A stretch of 64,000 nt of DNA from Acanthornis magna (Eukaryota; Chordata; Aves; Passeriformes; Acanthizidae): NCBI GenBank assembly GCA_036785705.1, contig JAWUZG010000051.1:15900501-15964500 (forward strand), in the 5' to 3' direction. The notes under the pieces are model-generated. The model was not told the DNA's origin and ran no database searches. It was given only the letters and a program-made list of their open reading frames with translations. The translations under genes were made by a program, and so were the position numbers. Below are positions 37,347 through 64,000 of this stretch, one piece after another. Every line of letters begins with the position of its first letter. Within the stretch, counting starts at the first letter, position 1.

Positions 37347-40306
37347 CTGCAAAGGGACATGAGGGAATGAGCATTTCCTCACAGAGATCTGTGTGACAGC
37401 CCTGAGTCTGTCACAGACACACTTTTCTTAACCTTTCTTAAGAAAGGTTTCCACTGAGCACAGTTGGCCAAGTCACACCCTTTCTCTGTGCCAACTCCTC
37501 CTCTCTCTTAAAAGGCAGAGACAGTTATTTCTCATAATGGCAGAGCAAGTACTGACGTTTCCTAGGAACTGGTAGGCCTAGAGTCACTGTGGCTCCCAGC
37601 TGGAAGCCTTGACCAGGAGCACACTGCAAGTGAAGACAACAACTGTATGACGGGCATGCACCTGGAAAAGACTTCCCCAGGGAGGTGTCCAACTCAGGCA
37701 TTACAGTGGAGTAGAAAGTAAAGCAGTCCTTAAAATACAGACCCAAGCCCAGGCCCTATCCTGCTGAGCTCCCTGCCTGTAAGGATTAACACGGAGAAGA
37801 AATGGATCCAGGCAGACAAGGAATATGTGGAATTCAGAGCAGCCGTGCCTGGTAAGCTCAGACGTGCACCTACCAGGCAGGAAGGGGAAAAGCTCCTTAC
37901 AGGAAGATGGTGGTGGCATGGAGCAGATGCAGCTGACAGCCTACAGCCAAGCTGTGCAGCACAGTGCTAAACCATTGCCTGCTCTCCAAGCTGAAACACA
38001 GCCCAGACATGGCTCCCTGTGGCTCCCTACATGCACCTCTTGTTTGAAGGGGACTGCAGTGTCCCAGCTGGCACACCAAGCCTGTGCTACTCTTTCAGTA
38101 AACTTGGCTGTATAATAGTTGAGAGGGTTCAATACAGCTCTGGTAGGCAGGATGTCTGCACTTACTTTTACTTCAAAAGGTAAAATTCTGCTTGAAAAGT
38201 AGCATTCCACAGAAAATGTCTCCTAATCCTACATTTGAGGAGAGGGCTGTGAGTCCACCTAGCACCAAAAGAACTACAGGCAGTATGAAAAAAGAAAACC
38301 CCAAAACAAACCAACAACCAAAACAATAAATGAAATATGGAGAACTTTACTTAAAAACAAGGCCTAAAAAGTAGGACAGGCTCCCTGTGGCAAACTTTCT
38401 GTCTTGCACCAAAAGATGCTGCCTATGAACAACTGCTGGAGCTGAGGTGCTGGCATTCATGCCTTCACAGGCAGCTACTTGCCCACTCCTCCAAGACACA
38501 GACCCTCATGGTTTCAGCACCACACTCAGGCAGGTGGCTCCCAAGCCTTCCCCTGCTGCCAGTCAGAAATGCACTGGTGACATTTTTCAACTTGAAATGA
38601 AAAAATACTGTGAAACAGGTAAACTAAAGAAGTATGTTCTATATTAAGCACTAAAACCCAGGGCAGTTTGTGGTCACTCCTTTCCTGTGGTTAAATAAAG
38701 GCTGAAAGAACCACACCTAATTTCAGAGCACTGCCAAATTCTTGATAGAAAGGAAGAATAAAGGCATTGTGTTGGCAGTCGTGTGCTCAGCTCACTGCTT
38801 GTGACTGTGGAGCACAACAGGCTGTGGAAGAGTTATCTCTGAAATAATATCATAGCTCATCACACTGAAGGCTGTGAACTGACAACAGCCCACAGCAGCT
38901 CCACAAAGGCTGACTTTATGGCTCAGGAGTAGGGCTGTCTCTTGCTTGCAAGAACTGCTCCTGCCAGATCCAAGCAGTCAATCTTTCCTGTCAATGGTCC
39001 CAAGTCTCTGTCCTTCCTGTTCATCTGTTGCAGCAGCAATTTCAGGCTATTTCCACAAGTTCCCTCTTCGACCTCCAGTAGCTGAGGAGGTTAAGCAATG
39101 ATGCCATCATCCTGTAAGGAGACATACTCCACCTCCGTGTCCCTCAGTGGCATCTTGAGAAACATTTATGCTGTGTACACCAAAAGTTGTCTCAAGGCGT
39201 CAGTTTAAAACTACGGGTGAATTGAATGCCTAGCAGAAAAATGGGGTGAGAGAACTCACCATGGCTGGTGAGTAACAACAACATCTGCTACAGACTGCAG
39301 GAGCAGGTTGTTCAATCATCTCACTTTGCTTAATCTATTTGAAAAATGTTTTGGGATCCTTAATACACTTGAAAGGCATTGTATGTGAACAAGTTCTTTA
39401 GGTATATTCTGACCATTATATCACATCCATTTTCTTCACTTCTGCTATAACTGAATACTCCTCTCCTCTCCTGAACACTGCGTGAGTTATAGGGTCTCAT
39501 GCTCACACACGTGGCTCCCTTTTGCCATCTTTTCTTCCTAAGACATCAACAGTTTTAGTCCATAACCCTCAAATTACTCTAATGATTGTATCTATTTACT
39601 CACTCTTGTAAAAATCATAAAACGTCTCAATTTCTTATTTTTGGCATGGAAGCTTAAACAGCACACATACCAAAGCAGAATGTTTCTACTAATGGTTGAA
39701 AGATCTTGACCATGGTCTATGGAAAACCCAACCCCAAGATGAATGAAAATAAAAGCAAAGATAATGAGAAACAAACAGAAGGGAATGAAGACTCACCTGC
39801 TATCGTGACAGACCTTTCTACTGTACTTCCAGAAGCTCAGGTTCTGAGTATTCTTCATATATAACAAGTTATGAGAAACAATTGGCAAGAAGGCTGGGAA
39901 GCATATGAACACTGCTGATAGATTTAGTAGACTTCAGAGTCACTGAACATTAATAAATGTTATTTTTCAGCAGTGACCTATTAGGGAGACAGCTTTCTAG
40001 ATTAAACTAAAAGACTTTCATCTAGAAGCAATAAGCTCTCAAGGTGGAAGACATAACAGTTAATTAACATTTTAGAAGCCCCCACAAAATATCACGGACA
40101 GCTCAGCTTTACTGACCTAGATTTCAATCCTGGATCTAAGGAATTTTTACATCTGCCTACACACAGGTGCTTTGCACAGCAGAGGGGAGCAGACAAACTC
40201 CAGTGTTGGGGGCAGCAGCTGTACACACACAGGAGAATATGCTTCTGACAGCAGTGTACAGGCCTTATATAAGCAGAGCAGGACTTCTGCTCTGTGAATT
40301 TCTTAC
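37347..40306 (-). other. GTF2E1: GTF2E1 intron before the last exon
   Basis: A 2,960-nt intron with donor GATG|gtaag (40306) and acceptor cctttgcag (37347). The upstream exon ends in phase 1, so the split codon is G|GG (Gly). A perfect 20-bp palindrome lies 84 nt upstream of the acceptor (37430-37449). No other gene or transposon was recognised in it. Confidence 0.9.
37430..37449. repeat. Perfect 20-bp palindrome in GTF2E1 intron
   Basis: AACCTTTCTTAAGAAAGGTT reads the same on both strands with no spacer. A second small hairpin (GTCTG-tca-CAGAC, 37407-37419) lies immediately beside it. Both sit on the transcript's polypyrimidine/branch-point side of the last acceptor. Confidence 0.97.
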
Positions 40307-40554
40307 CATCTTTGATGTCATCAGGGTCATAAGCTCCCTGCACAGTGCTCTCACGCAGCCAAATGGGTCTCTCTCTGGCTGGCTTTCCTTCACTTGCAGA
40401 CCGGTTAAGATCCTCCTGGTCCTCCATGCTGATGACAACATTCTGGGTATACAAGTCCTCATATGATGGTCCTTTTGTAGTCCATGCTTCCCGATGGTGT
40501 CCACCTGCAAGGCCAGCTGCAGCCCCTGAACCAGCACCAGCTGCACGCTCCTTG
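40307..40554 (-). CDS. GTF2E1: TFIIE alpha subunit, penultimate coding exon (linker)
   Basis: A 248-nt exon with acceptor 'tttcacgtag' before 40554 and donor 'gtaag' at 40306-40302. Its first base completes the Ser codon split with the previous exon (AG|C) and its last base begins Gly, so the frame runs through 82 full codons. It encodes a flexible Ala/Gly-rich linker ([20 protein letters not shown]), then the conserved stretch '[20 protein letters not shown]', the acidic '[16 protein letters not shown]' and '[20 protein letters not shown]'. These blocks match the middle of vertebrate TFIIE alpha in the expected order. The linker varies between species; the [10 protein letters not shown] and [13 protein letters not shown] blocks are the strongly conserved parts. 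Without splicing, the frame would continue about 70 codons into the intron to 40092; I take that as chance. Confidence 0.97.
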
Positions 40555-57160
<16,606 letters not shown>

Positions 57161-57738
57161 TGTCCCAGTTTCGGAGACAAAGGTCTCAGGAGGAGGCACT
57201 CCGGAATAGGGCACCTCCTCCCGAGAGGAAGAAAGAGCATCCCCTCTTCCCTCCGCAATAAACAAATTGAAGGCAGCAAATGAAAATGACAAAAAACCAG
57301 AACTCTTTATTAACACAACAAATTAAACTATTGGTTAACACAAGCAACAACCAGGAAAGTAAAAACAGAGAGGGGAAAAGGAAAAAGGGGGCTCGCTAGG
57401 GGCTGCAGGTTTCCCCGAGATGGGACCGGGGCCCACCGGTGCCACTCCACGGGCTCCCCAGGGCTGGAGAGGAGGGGAAGGGGACAGCGAGACCGGGGGA
57501 GGGAAAAAAAAACCAAACCAGCAAAACCCTTCCTTCAAGCACTGTGGGAGAGCAGGGCAGAAGGGCATGAGAGCAGCAGCGCCTTCTCCTCAGGCTCCCT
57601 CGGGCCGTTGGACCCAGCCGTTATTACCGTTATTACCGTTATTACCGTTATTAACGGCTGCTGCTCGAGCCGCTCCGTTGAACTGCCACAGCTCCGACCC
57701 TGCCCCCCAGGCTCACCTTAAAGGTGCAGCCACCCTGC
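57161..57738 (-). mobile_element. Probable solo LTR, minus strand, CpG-rich
   Basis: The plus strand starts TGTCCCAG (57161). Read on the minus strand, it shows a GC- and CpG-rich U3-like part (about 57738-57380), a CCAAT motif (57336-57332), AATAAA (57311-57306) and an AT/GA-rich U5-like end finishing 'gggaca'. This order parallels the LTR that begins at 63608 (TGTC-start, then the polyadenylation region about 140 bp in). A possible target-site duplication is GCATTC (57155-57160) against GCATTA (57739-57744), but the end at 57738 does not read CA, so the U3 border is uncertain. It lies in the sense direction of GTF2E1. The alternative is a genuine CpG-rich intronic promoter. Confidence 0.6.
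57621..57656 (-). repeat. Four-copy 9-bp tandem repeat with MYB-type motifs and terminal inverted repeat
   Basis: Units ttattaccg at 57621-57629, 57630-57638 and 57639-57647, then ttattaacg at 57648-57656. On the minus strand TAACGG, which fits the MYB consensus YAACKG, recurs every 9 bp (57623-57618, 57632-57627, 57641-57636, 57650-57645), and one more TAACGG is on the plus strand (57652-57657). The array is bounded by CAGCCGTTA (57615-57623) and its exact reverse complement TAACGGCTG (57652-57660). Confidence 0.9.
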
Positions 57739-59747
57739 GCATTAAGCAAATAGTTAAGGAATAGTGGCTTCATGCTGTCACTCCAGGACAACTCTGAAAG
57801 GAGATGCCATGACAGAGAGCCTGGACAAGAGAAGCTGAATATACAAAATAAGAAATTTGGTTTAACACATGTTAGTAGCTTAACAAAATAGACCGACAGG
57901 TTATCTAAGTGGACTAAGTGATCAAAATTTACTATTATTTTTCATTACAAAATAATAACCAAAAATGTACTCCCTGTTTTATTTTTTAATTTGATCCATC
58001 ATTGCTAATTCTTAAACCATTTCATTAACCACTTTAGTGAAAAAGAAGCAAATAGCAAAGGTAACATGGATAAACTACCCTTCAGATTGCTAAACCATCA
58101 GAACTGATACTGCCTTTCAGCTCAATGGGTTGAGTCAGCTTTTGCCTTGTCTGTTTTGTGAGTGCAGAGATTTAACATTTGTGAAGTGTTTTGAGCACAG
58201 CAAGTGTCAAGTCCTTTCCTCTGACACTGACCACAAATCCACAACAGGTGCATTCAGGAATGTTTCATACTAGCAATATAGATAATATATAGTTACTTGT
58301 AAGGGTCCTATAAATCTCTTAAATCTTTTTATTTCAGATGATCTACAATCCTAGTGAAACAAATGCAAGAAGAAAGTAACCAAGTTTTCCCAGCTGCTGT
58401 TCAGAAGCAAAGCACACCTGCAGATATATAAAAGAATTTTAATACATTAAAAAACCCAAATACTAAAAAAAATTCCTGTTTTTCTTATTAAGAGTCTTTC
58501 CTCCATCAGAAACCTCTTGTATCTTCAGAACAAGTGCTTTTCCAACGATTTATTTTACAGAGCTGTTTCTCTGCTCTTCCTTCCCTCTTCCCAGGGGGAG
58601 CAGTGGCTTCACTTATCATGTGCCACAACAGCTCCTGATTAATTCTGATAGACAACCAGCAGTTAGCTGGCACATCATCGTCATCGCCCTAGGAAGAATA
58701 ATAATCTGCCTCACCATCTGCTCCCAAATTTATTTTTAACCAGTTCCCGCTCCCTCCAGTGTGGAGAGCGTGGCAGGAAGGGCAGCCTTCCCCTGGAAGT
58801 GCTGTGCTGGGAGATGGTGTCAGGGGCCAAGGGGGGACCGTCCAGTCACACACCCCTGAGCATCACAGGGGATGGAAACAGATGGATAAATGCAGCATCT
58901 CAGGAAGGAAAAAGTACTTCTGTGCCAGAGGGACTGGCAGTTGCCTGTTCTCCTCCAACAGACAGGGAATGCCTGCTGGCTTTTCAGCTCCATGGGCAAG
59001 TTTGGTAAGGTTAAAAGAATGGACCAAGGTGATAGGAGAACTAGGGGAAAGTGATGGATGTGGACTCGGTACTGATGGGAATATGCATACCTACTTTTAC
59101 TGAGGTCCATCCGAAATTTCAATGTAAGAGCTTTTTTGATGAGTTCACCTCTGCAAGTTAAAACCATGCAGTGTTCACAGACACTGCCCCAAGTGAGCAG
59201 TGCTGATGTGCCAGTTAGTCACAATGTATGACATCCCTGGAGTAACACAGATTCAGTTCAGTAATTTCCTTTGAAAAGGAGCACCAAGGTGTTACATCTC
59301 CAGGGGAAGATAAGTGGAAGGTGAGACAAAGGCATGAGCACAGGCTTGATGAAGGCACAGGGCAGTGAGGAGGTTCCCTGTGTAACTGCATGGCCATGCT
59401 CACTGCCTTCATGCCACCTCCAGGTACAGCAGTACAGTCCAGGAGGTGGCAATTACAGGGTCACTGTGGCTGTGTCACTGCTCACAAGTGCTGCTGTCAC
59501 CAGCAAACTGCAGGTAGACAACATCGTATGTGGGAACTGATATGGTGTAATAGAGAAAAGAAGGAAATCAGGTGGAACCTAAAGCTTTGTACAGCTGGTA
59601 AAACAAGTTACACATCTCTGATACACTGTCAGCAAGATCTGATGATGATTCCCCCTTAGAAAATGGAACTGTTGAAAGCAGGCACTGGGATATGAAGAAC
59701 AGTCAAAATCTCAGGACACAAAGAGTAAAAAGATCAGATCTGAGAAA
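57739..59747 (-). other. GTF2E1: GTF2E1 intron, no feature seen
   Basis: About 2 kb between the LTR-like element and an old CR1. Mixed composition with no exon, RNA gene or repeat recognised. The open frame at 58759-59103 (114 codons, plus strand) is unrecognised and taken as chance. Confidence 0.6.
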
Positions 59748-60015
59748 GAATAGAATCATAGATGGACCTTATCACGTCTTCAGTCCGGCCTCTTGCACAA
59801 ATGAGGGCAATCAGACCTGACTGCTCATGACTTTACCTAGTCATGTCTTGAAACCTCCCATGGGTGGAGACCGCTCAAAAAGTCTGGGAAGTCTTGCTTG
59901 AAGTGAAAAGGCCATGTATCAGTTTGGATCCTCTTATTTTGCTTCATACCCATCATCTCTTGTCCTCCCACCTGGTACCACCGTGAATATTCTGGCTTTG
60001 TCTTCCTGGAGATCT
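59748..60015 (-). mobile_element. Ancient CR1 LINE 3' fragment
   Basis: The plus strand reads 'atagaatcatagatgg' (remains of the CR1 3' terminal repeat), then 'tcatgtcttgaaacctccca' with 'tgggtggagaccgctc', and 'catctcttgtcctcccacct' with 'ggtaccaccgtgaatattct' and 'ggctttgtcttcctgg'. These follow the reverse complement of CR1 in order, but at low identity, so the copy is older than those at 7922 and 23406. Borders are approximate. Confidence 0.75.
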
Positions 60016-60397
60016 CATAATTACAAATGATGAAGAATAGGTATTAGACGTGATGCAATCTGATGCTGGACTGTCCGGAAACGCATCCTTACCAGGGAAA
60101 AAGGCTACAGGTGAACTGACAATAAGGAAGATGAACAACCGAAAAATATTCTCAATATTCTCAGTGAGTAGGCATCAATAACTTGGTATCTGGTGGGAAT
60201 GAAGCGAGGCCCAGACCACAGTTAGTATTTTCTACTGAGTGTGTCAGATAACTAAATTTTGTGAATTTAGCTGACAACCTAAAGGGTAGGGGTTATAAAT
60301 GCTTTAGGACACAAGACTGCCATTCCAAATGGAGAAATGCTTGGAATAAGTATAAGGAAATTCAGCAGAGATGGGTAGAAAATATAGCACTTGAGTT
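60016..60397 (-). other. GTF2E1: GTF2E1 intron, no feature seen
   Basis: Short unique stretch between the ancient CR1 and the purine tract. It might contain more degraded CR1, but I cannot align it by eye. Confidence 0.5.
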
Positions 60398-60467
60398 AGG
60401 GGAAAAAAAAAAAAAGAAAAAAACAGAGAGAGAAAAAAGAAAAAAAAAGGAAAAAAAGGAAGGGGGG
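60398..60467 (+). repeat. A-rich purine tract
   Basis: Seventy bases of A and G with one C (60424): a 13-A run, GA repeats, then A8GG/A7GG steps and a G6 run. The apparent Lys/Glu-rich frame (plus) and Phe/Ser-rich frames (minus) here come from this low-complexity DNA. Confidence 0.95.
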
Positions 60468-63400
60468 TGACCAGAAAGGGGTAATTGTTTTGGCAGCACA
60501 CTGCAAAGAACTTCAGGTTTATAACAGAGGACAAAGCCAGGAACCACACTCGTGCTGCAAGGAAAGTAAGAGAAAATCTGGCTGCTATGCATATTAATAA
60601 CTATGTCGTGAATGACTGACTGTTACTCTCCACAATGTTACCCTGCTTTATTCTTCCCTATGAATACCTCCTCCTGATAAACCAGGTGCAGCTTCAGATT
60701 CCATGCTTGAAGATAGGGACCAACTGCAAAAATTCCAAATGAACAAAATGACACAGCTTAACACATGTTTCATTAGCGAAAAATTGGAAAGACAGACTTG
60801 TTTGGTTTTAAGAAGGTGGTGGTAGGGAACAGCAAATTTTGGATATTACAGTAATGAAAACAGCGACAAACTGTTCTTTAATTTCACACATACATAAAAA
60901 GGTTACTCACAGCTTTAATTCAGGGTAAAAACCCCTTTAGGTTAGGGTATTATGAAAAACTGAGGATAAGAAGCCTGGAATATGCTAGCCATGGAGGTTA
61001 AATTTACCCTGCTTCAGAATAGGATGAGGGGTTATCTCTTCTAGCCCTACACTGTATCTGAAAATAACCTTCAGCATATTCTGAAATGCAGATACTTTTA
61101 TTGTATACTCATTCCCTATTTTGTATCCACTTTTCAAAGCAGAAAGACAGATGCTTTTAAAGTCACAAACATAAAATTGACAACCAAGTATGAAAAATTC
61201 AAACAGAACTTCTCTCCCATCACTGAGGGCTGTTTAATAAATAAGCTTGTTAACAACATTTTCCCTTGGAAAATTTGATTCTACATCATCATTCTGGTTC
61301 ACAAATGCTGTATCTCTTGTTTCAGGCTTTCTTCTGCACATTTTAATAAACGGATTGCCAGTTTTAGACTATGTTTTTCCATTATGCTTATGCTGGAAGC
61401 CAGTGAGCCAGGGCCAGAGAAACTGAAAGACACCAGAAAGCACAGCCCTCTGGAGGCCTGTATGATCATCCATTCTCCCTTGCCTTCTTGTTAGTTCCAA
61501 TAACTGATATTTTAATCAATACCCCACAGAGCCTGAATGCCTTTCTTGCTGGGACTGTAGCAAACACTTGCACCAGCGCCTCACACATGGACTGACAGAC
61601 CATCTGCTAACCTGTTGAGGTGAAAGTCCCAGCTGTGTGTTTTAGTTTAACACATTATTTTATGTCTGACTCGGCACTGAACATCTCTTGGTGCTCCTGT
61701 CCTGTTTTTCCAGTTTCCAACACATGTAGGCTGAAAGAAGAGTATCCAATTGCAGGTTGATTCCTATGACAAATTCTTGATTCTCACTTTTTTTTTTCTC
61801 TTGCTCCTAGCACACTCCCTTACAAGGTATGCTGTGAGACACACACCCACCCTTTGGGAGACTGGATAGAGTGAACTTGCTCATTTCAAAGTGGGCTGAG
61901 GAGAGCTTAATCTAACTTGAATTCATTTAAGCAATTAGCACTAAAAATCCCAAACCAGTAACATGCTTGGTCCTTTGTACTTTTAAGCAGTTTCAGGGGT
62001 CAACACAAAAAAGTACAGATGACGAATTTTACCTTTATACTCAAAACACTGTACAGAGTCTGAGCTAAGATATTTGTGATCTCTGTTTGCTAGAGGTGGT
62101 TTTAACAAATCAAAACAAAGCACAGCAGAATAATAATGATTAGCACAAAAATTATTCTAAGATTAAGTGACAGTTTGGTTTCACAAGCAAGAAGTTTTAT
62201 TAATGAATAGTTCTCTTGATGAAAACTAAACCCTGTTATTTTTGTAGGACAGCTTAATGTCTCTCCTGGATTGGATTGTTCTACACACAAAAGCTGAATA
62301 GACACGAGACCATATGTGAGCTTAACTTCAACTCGTGCCAGTTTAACAGGTCTTCCAGAGTCACAGAATGAAACTGGCATTCCTATGGTGCACATGACAG
62401 GTGGAGAGAACTTCCACTGAACTTAAGACACTTAAAACCAGACAAGAGCATGGGGCAACTAGTCTGCGGGGCTCTCTTCACTGGCAGCAGAATGAAAGAT
62501 GGTGTGTTACAGTTCTGTTCCACCTCAAGTGTCCATATCTGGTCTGTAAATGCCTAAAATTAGGAAAGATTAATACCTTGTCAAGCATCAGTGCCCATGC
62601 TTGGGAAGACTCTCTCTTTCCCTCTCTCCCATTTATTGAGTTGTATTACTGGAACATTTTCTAATGTTCTGCAAATACATTTTTTTAAAAACAAAACAAT
62701 TGTTGACGCTAATTTTGGCTTCCTTTCAAAGTCTTCAAAAGAGTATAAGAGTTATCTGCATCAGTTTCCTGAGCTGCATTTTACTTTCATTTTAGCAGAA
62801 TTAACTAATGAATAGTGCCACGCTACATTTAATATTTTGCAGCACAGGCAGATGAAAGGTTCTACAGTTTTAGACTGTGACATCAGAAAGAAAGTAACAA
62901 TATACCAGCCTCTCAGGTTTTCTCTGAGGATGAGACTTAGATGTCTGAACTCAGAGTCTCTTTCTAGGTTTCTCACCAAGTTTTTTCCAATTAGGAACAC
63001 TTCATACACATACCCATGCAACTTATTTACATTTATATATACTTTTACAAGACCTCACTGTAACACTTTCAGTTATCACCATCAGAGAAGAACATTATTG
63101 ACACAATTATTAGTTCTTTTTAATACATTGATTTTGCTGCAATAGTGTCAGCATATTTTATTATACGTGAAAATGCAGCTTAGTGCAAGCATATACTGAT
63201 ACAGCACACAAGGCATCAAACTCATATGCAGAAAAACAATATATTGCGTTTCTTCTGAGAAGGGAATATGCAGATTGTGTCAGATGTTTATGTACAGAAG
63301 AAATAAAGTTGCAAATCTACTTTAACAATGCTTTCTGATTTTTTTAATATCAGTTTTTCATTCTTCTTAAACTCAAGCCAGAAAACTGTTTAGATATTTT

Positions 63401-63607
63401 ATGTTCATCACTGCAGTAACTTCTAGAGTCTGATGTCAATAAACTTTTTACTCTGCCTTGCATCCTGAATAAATTCCTGAATATATACATTTTTGAAAAA
63501 TCTAACAAACAGTATTCCGAGTACTTCTCTATTCCTATATTAAACTTTTTTACAGAGCGAGTTTCCATCAAAAATTATCTTCCCACACAGATAAGGATCT
63601 TTCCTTA
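60468..63607 (-). other. GTF2E1: GTF2E1 intron, right part; no exon seen
   Basis: About 3.1 kb of AT-rich unique sequence. No TFIIE alpha N-terminal exon, other gene, or repeat recognised on either strand. Confidence 0.6.
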
Positions 63608-64000
63608 TGTCTTGGTTTGATAGACAGGTGTCTGCTAAGGAAGGCGGCAACCTTCCTTAGAACAGAGAATGTGAATCCCCTTCCCTCAGAATTATTATAA
63701 CTTTGGAATCAAGGGCTCTCAGGCAAAGGTATGGGAAAAGGAATAAGAGTTCTTTACTAGTATCTATAATGAGGTAACAAAAACAGTAAACAAGGATAAA
63801 AGCAGTAAACAAAACCAAATACTCAGTGGCAGATGTCCCTAGGCTGCCAGGCACTTTCCCGTTTGGTGCAGTCACAATCACGGCCAGCAGAGGCACTGTT
63901 GGGCTTCTAGACCAGCAGGGCAGGTGTGATGACTCTCGCACAGCTGCAGATGGCGCTGTGCAGCGAGGTCAGGCCAGTCTCGTGGGGATAATGGCAGGTG
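63608..64000 (-). mobile_element. LTR of an endogenous retrovirus, cut by the window edge
   Basis: It begins TGTCTTGGTTTGATAGACAG and continues with 'tgtctgctaaggaaggcgg', 'ccttccttagaa', 'gaattattataactttggaa', 'gggctctcaggcaaagg' and 'gagttctttactagta'. I recognise this as the antisense start of an LTR type common in songbird genomes, though I cannot give the family name with certainty. Its overall order (TGTC start, then an A/T-rich block with 'gttcttta' about 140 bp in) parallels the element at 57161. The orientation is inferred as minus, which is sense to GTF2E1. The other end lies beyond the window, so whether this is a solo LTR or the edge of a longer provirus cannot be told. Confidence 0.75.

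Noticed and set aside
36943..37396. Plus-strand open frames opposite the last GTF2E1 exon (139 and 116 codons).
   Set aside because: They are the antisense shadow of an acidic, Ser-rich coding exon; the poly-Ser stretch mirrors the Glu/Asp codons.
40092..40306. Reading frame continuing past the donor of the linker exon for about 70 codons.
   Set aside because: The donor gtaag and the perfect phase match to the next exon show that this is intron. The extension resembles nothing known.
57161..57738. CpG-rich block considered as the GTF2E1 promoter or a first exon.
   Set aside because: The TG start, sense AATAAA, and layout parallel to the 63608 LTR favour an LTR. No start codon with TFIIE alpha N-terminus follows it on the minus strand. 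It is kept as an alternative only.
60261..60592. Lys/Glu-rich and Phe/Ser-rich open frames on opposite strands.
   Set aside because: They are translations of the A-rich purine tract at 60398-60467.

Overview
This window is a piece of vertebrate nuclear genome, almost certainly from a bird and probably a songbird. Four stretches carry the 3' part of CR1 LINEs in the form typical of birds (including the tcatagaat-type terminal repeat near 7,925) and a fifth matches the CR1 body. Two related solo LTRs resemble ERV LTRs I know to be common in songbird genomes. The bird call is firm; songbird is an inference. There are no bacterial-type operons, CRISPR arrays, tRNAs or rRNAs.

The only protein-coding gene I can support is on the minus strand: the 3' half of GTF2E1, the alpha subunit of general transcription factor TFIIE. 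Its last three coding exons are at 45298-45499, 40307-40554 and 36916-37346. All have AG/GT splice borders and their phases join exactly (202 + 248 + 431 nt, ending in TAA). They encode the second half of the zinc ribbon, an Ala/Gly-rich linker with a conserved block, and the acidic C-terminal domain that binds TFIIH. The 3' UTR probably runs to about 35600. The winged-helix N-terminus, the first CxxC of the zinc ribbon and the promoter are not here and must lie beyond position 64000, so 45500-64000 is intron.

Layout: 1-35600 is intergenic DNA downstream of GTF2E1. It holds two solo LTRs (383-1450 and 10956-12267), CR1 fragments (about 7922, 20047, 23406 and 34186), a 112-nt pure purine tract (5868-5979) and otherwise unique sequence. 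35600-45499 is the 3' half of GTF2E1. 45500-64000 is a large intron with two LTR-like elements in the same direction as the gene (57161 to about 57738, and 63608 running off the edge), an old CR1 (about 59748-60015) and a second purine tract.

I found no convincing new biological system. The best leads are a 9-bp tandem array of MYB-type motifs in a CpG-rich, gene-sense intronic LTR, a perfect 20-bp palindrome just upstream of the last splice acceptor of GTF2E1, and several AT-rich clusters of homeodomain-type motifs that may be conserved enhancers. Most open reading frames in the window are chance.
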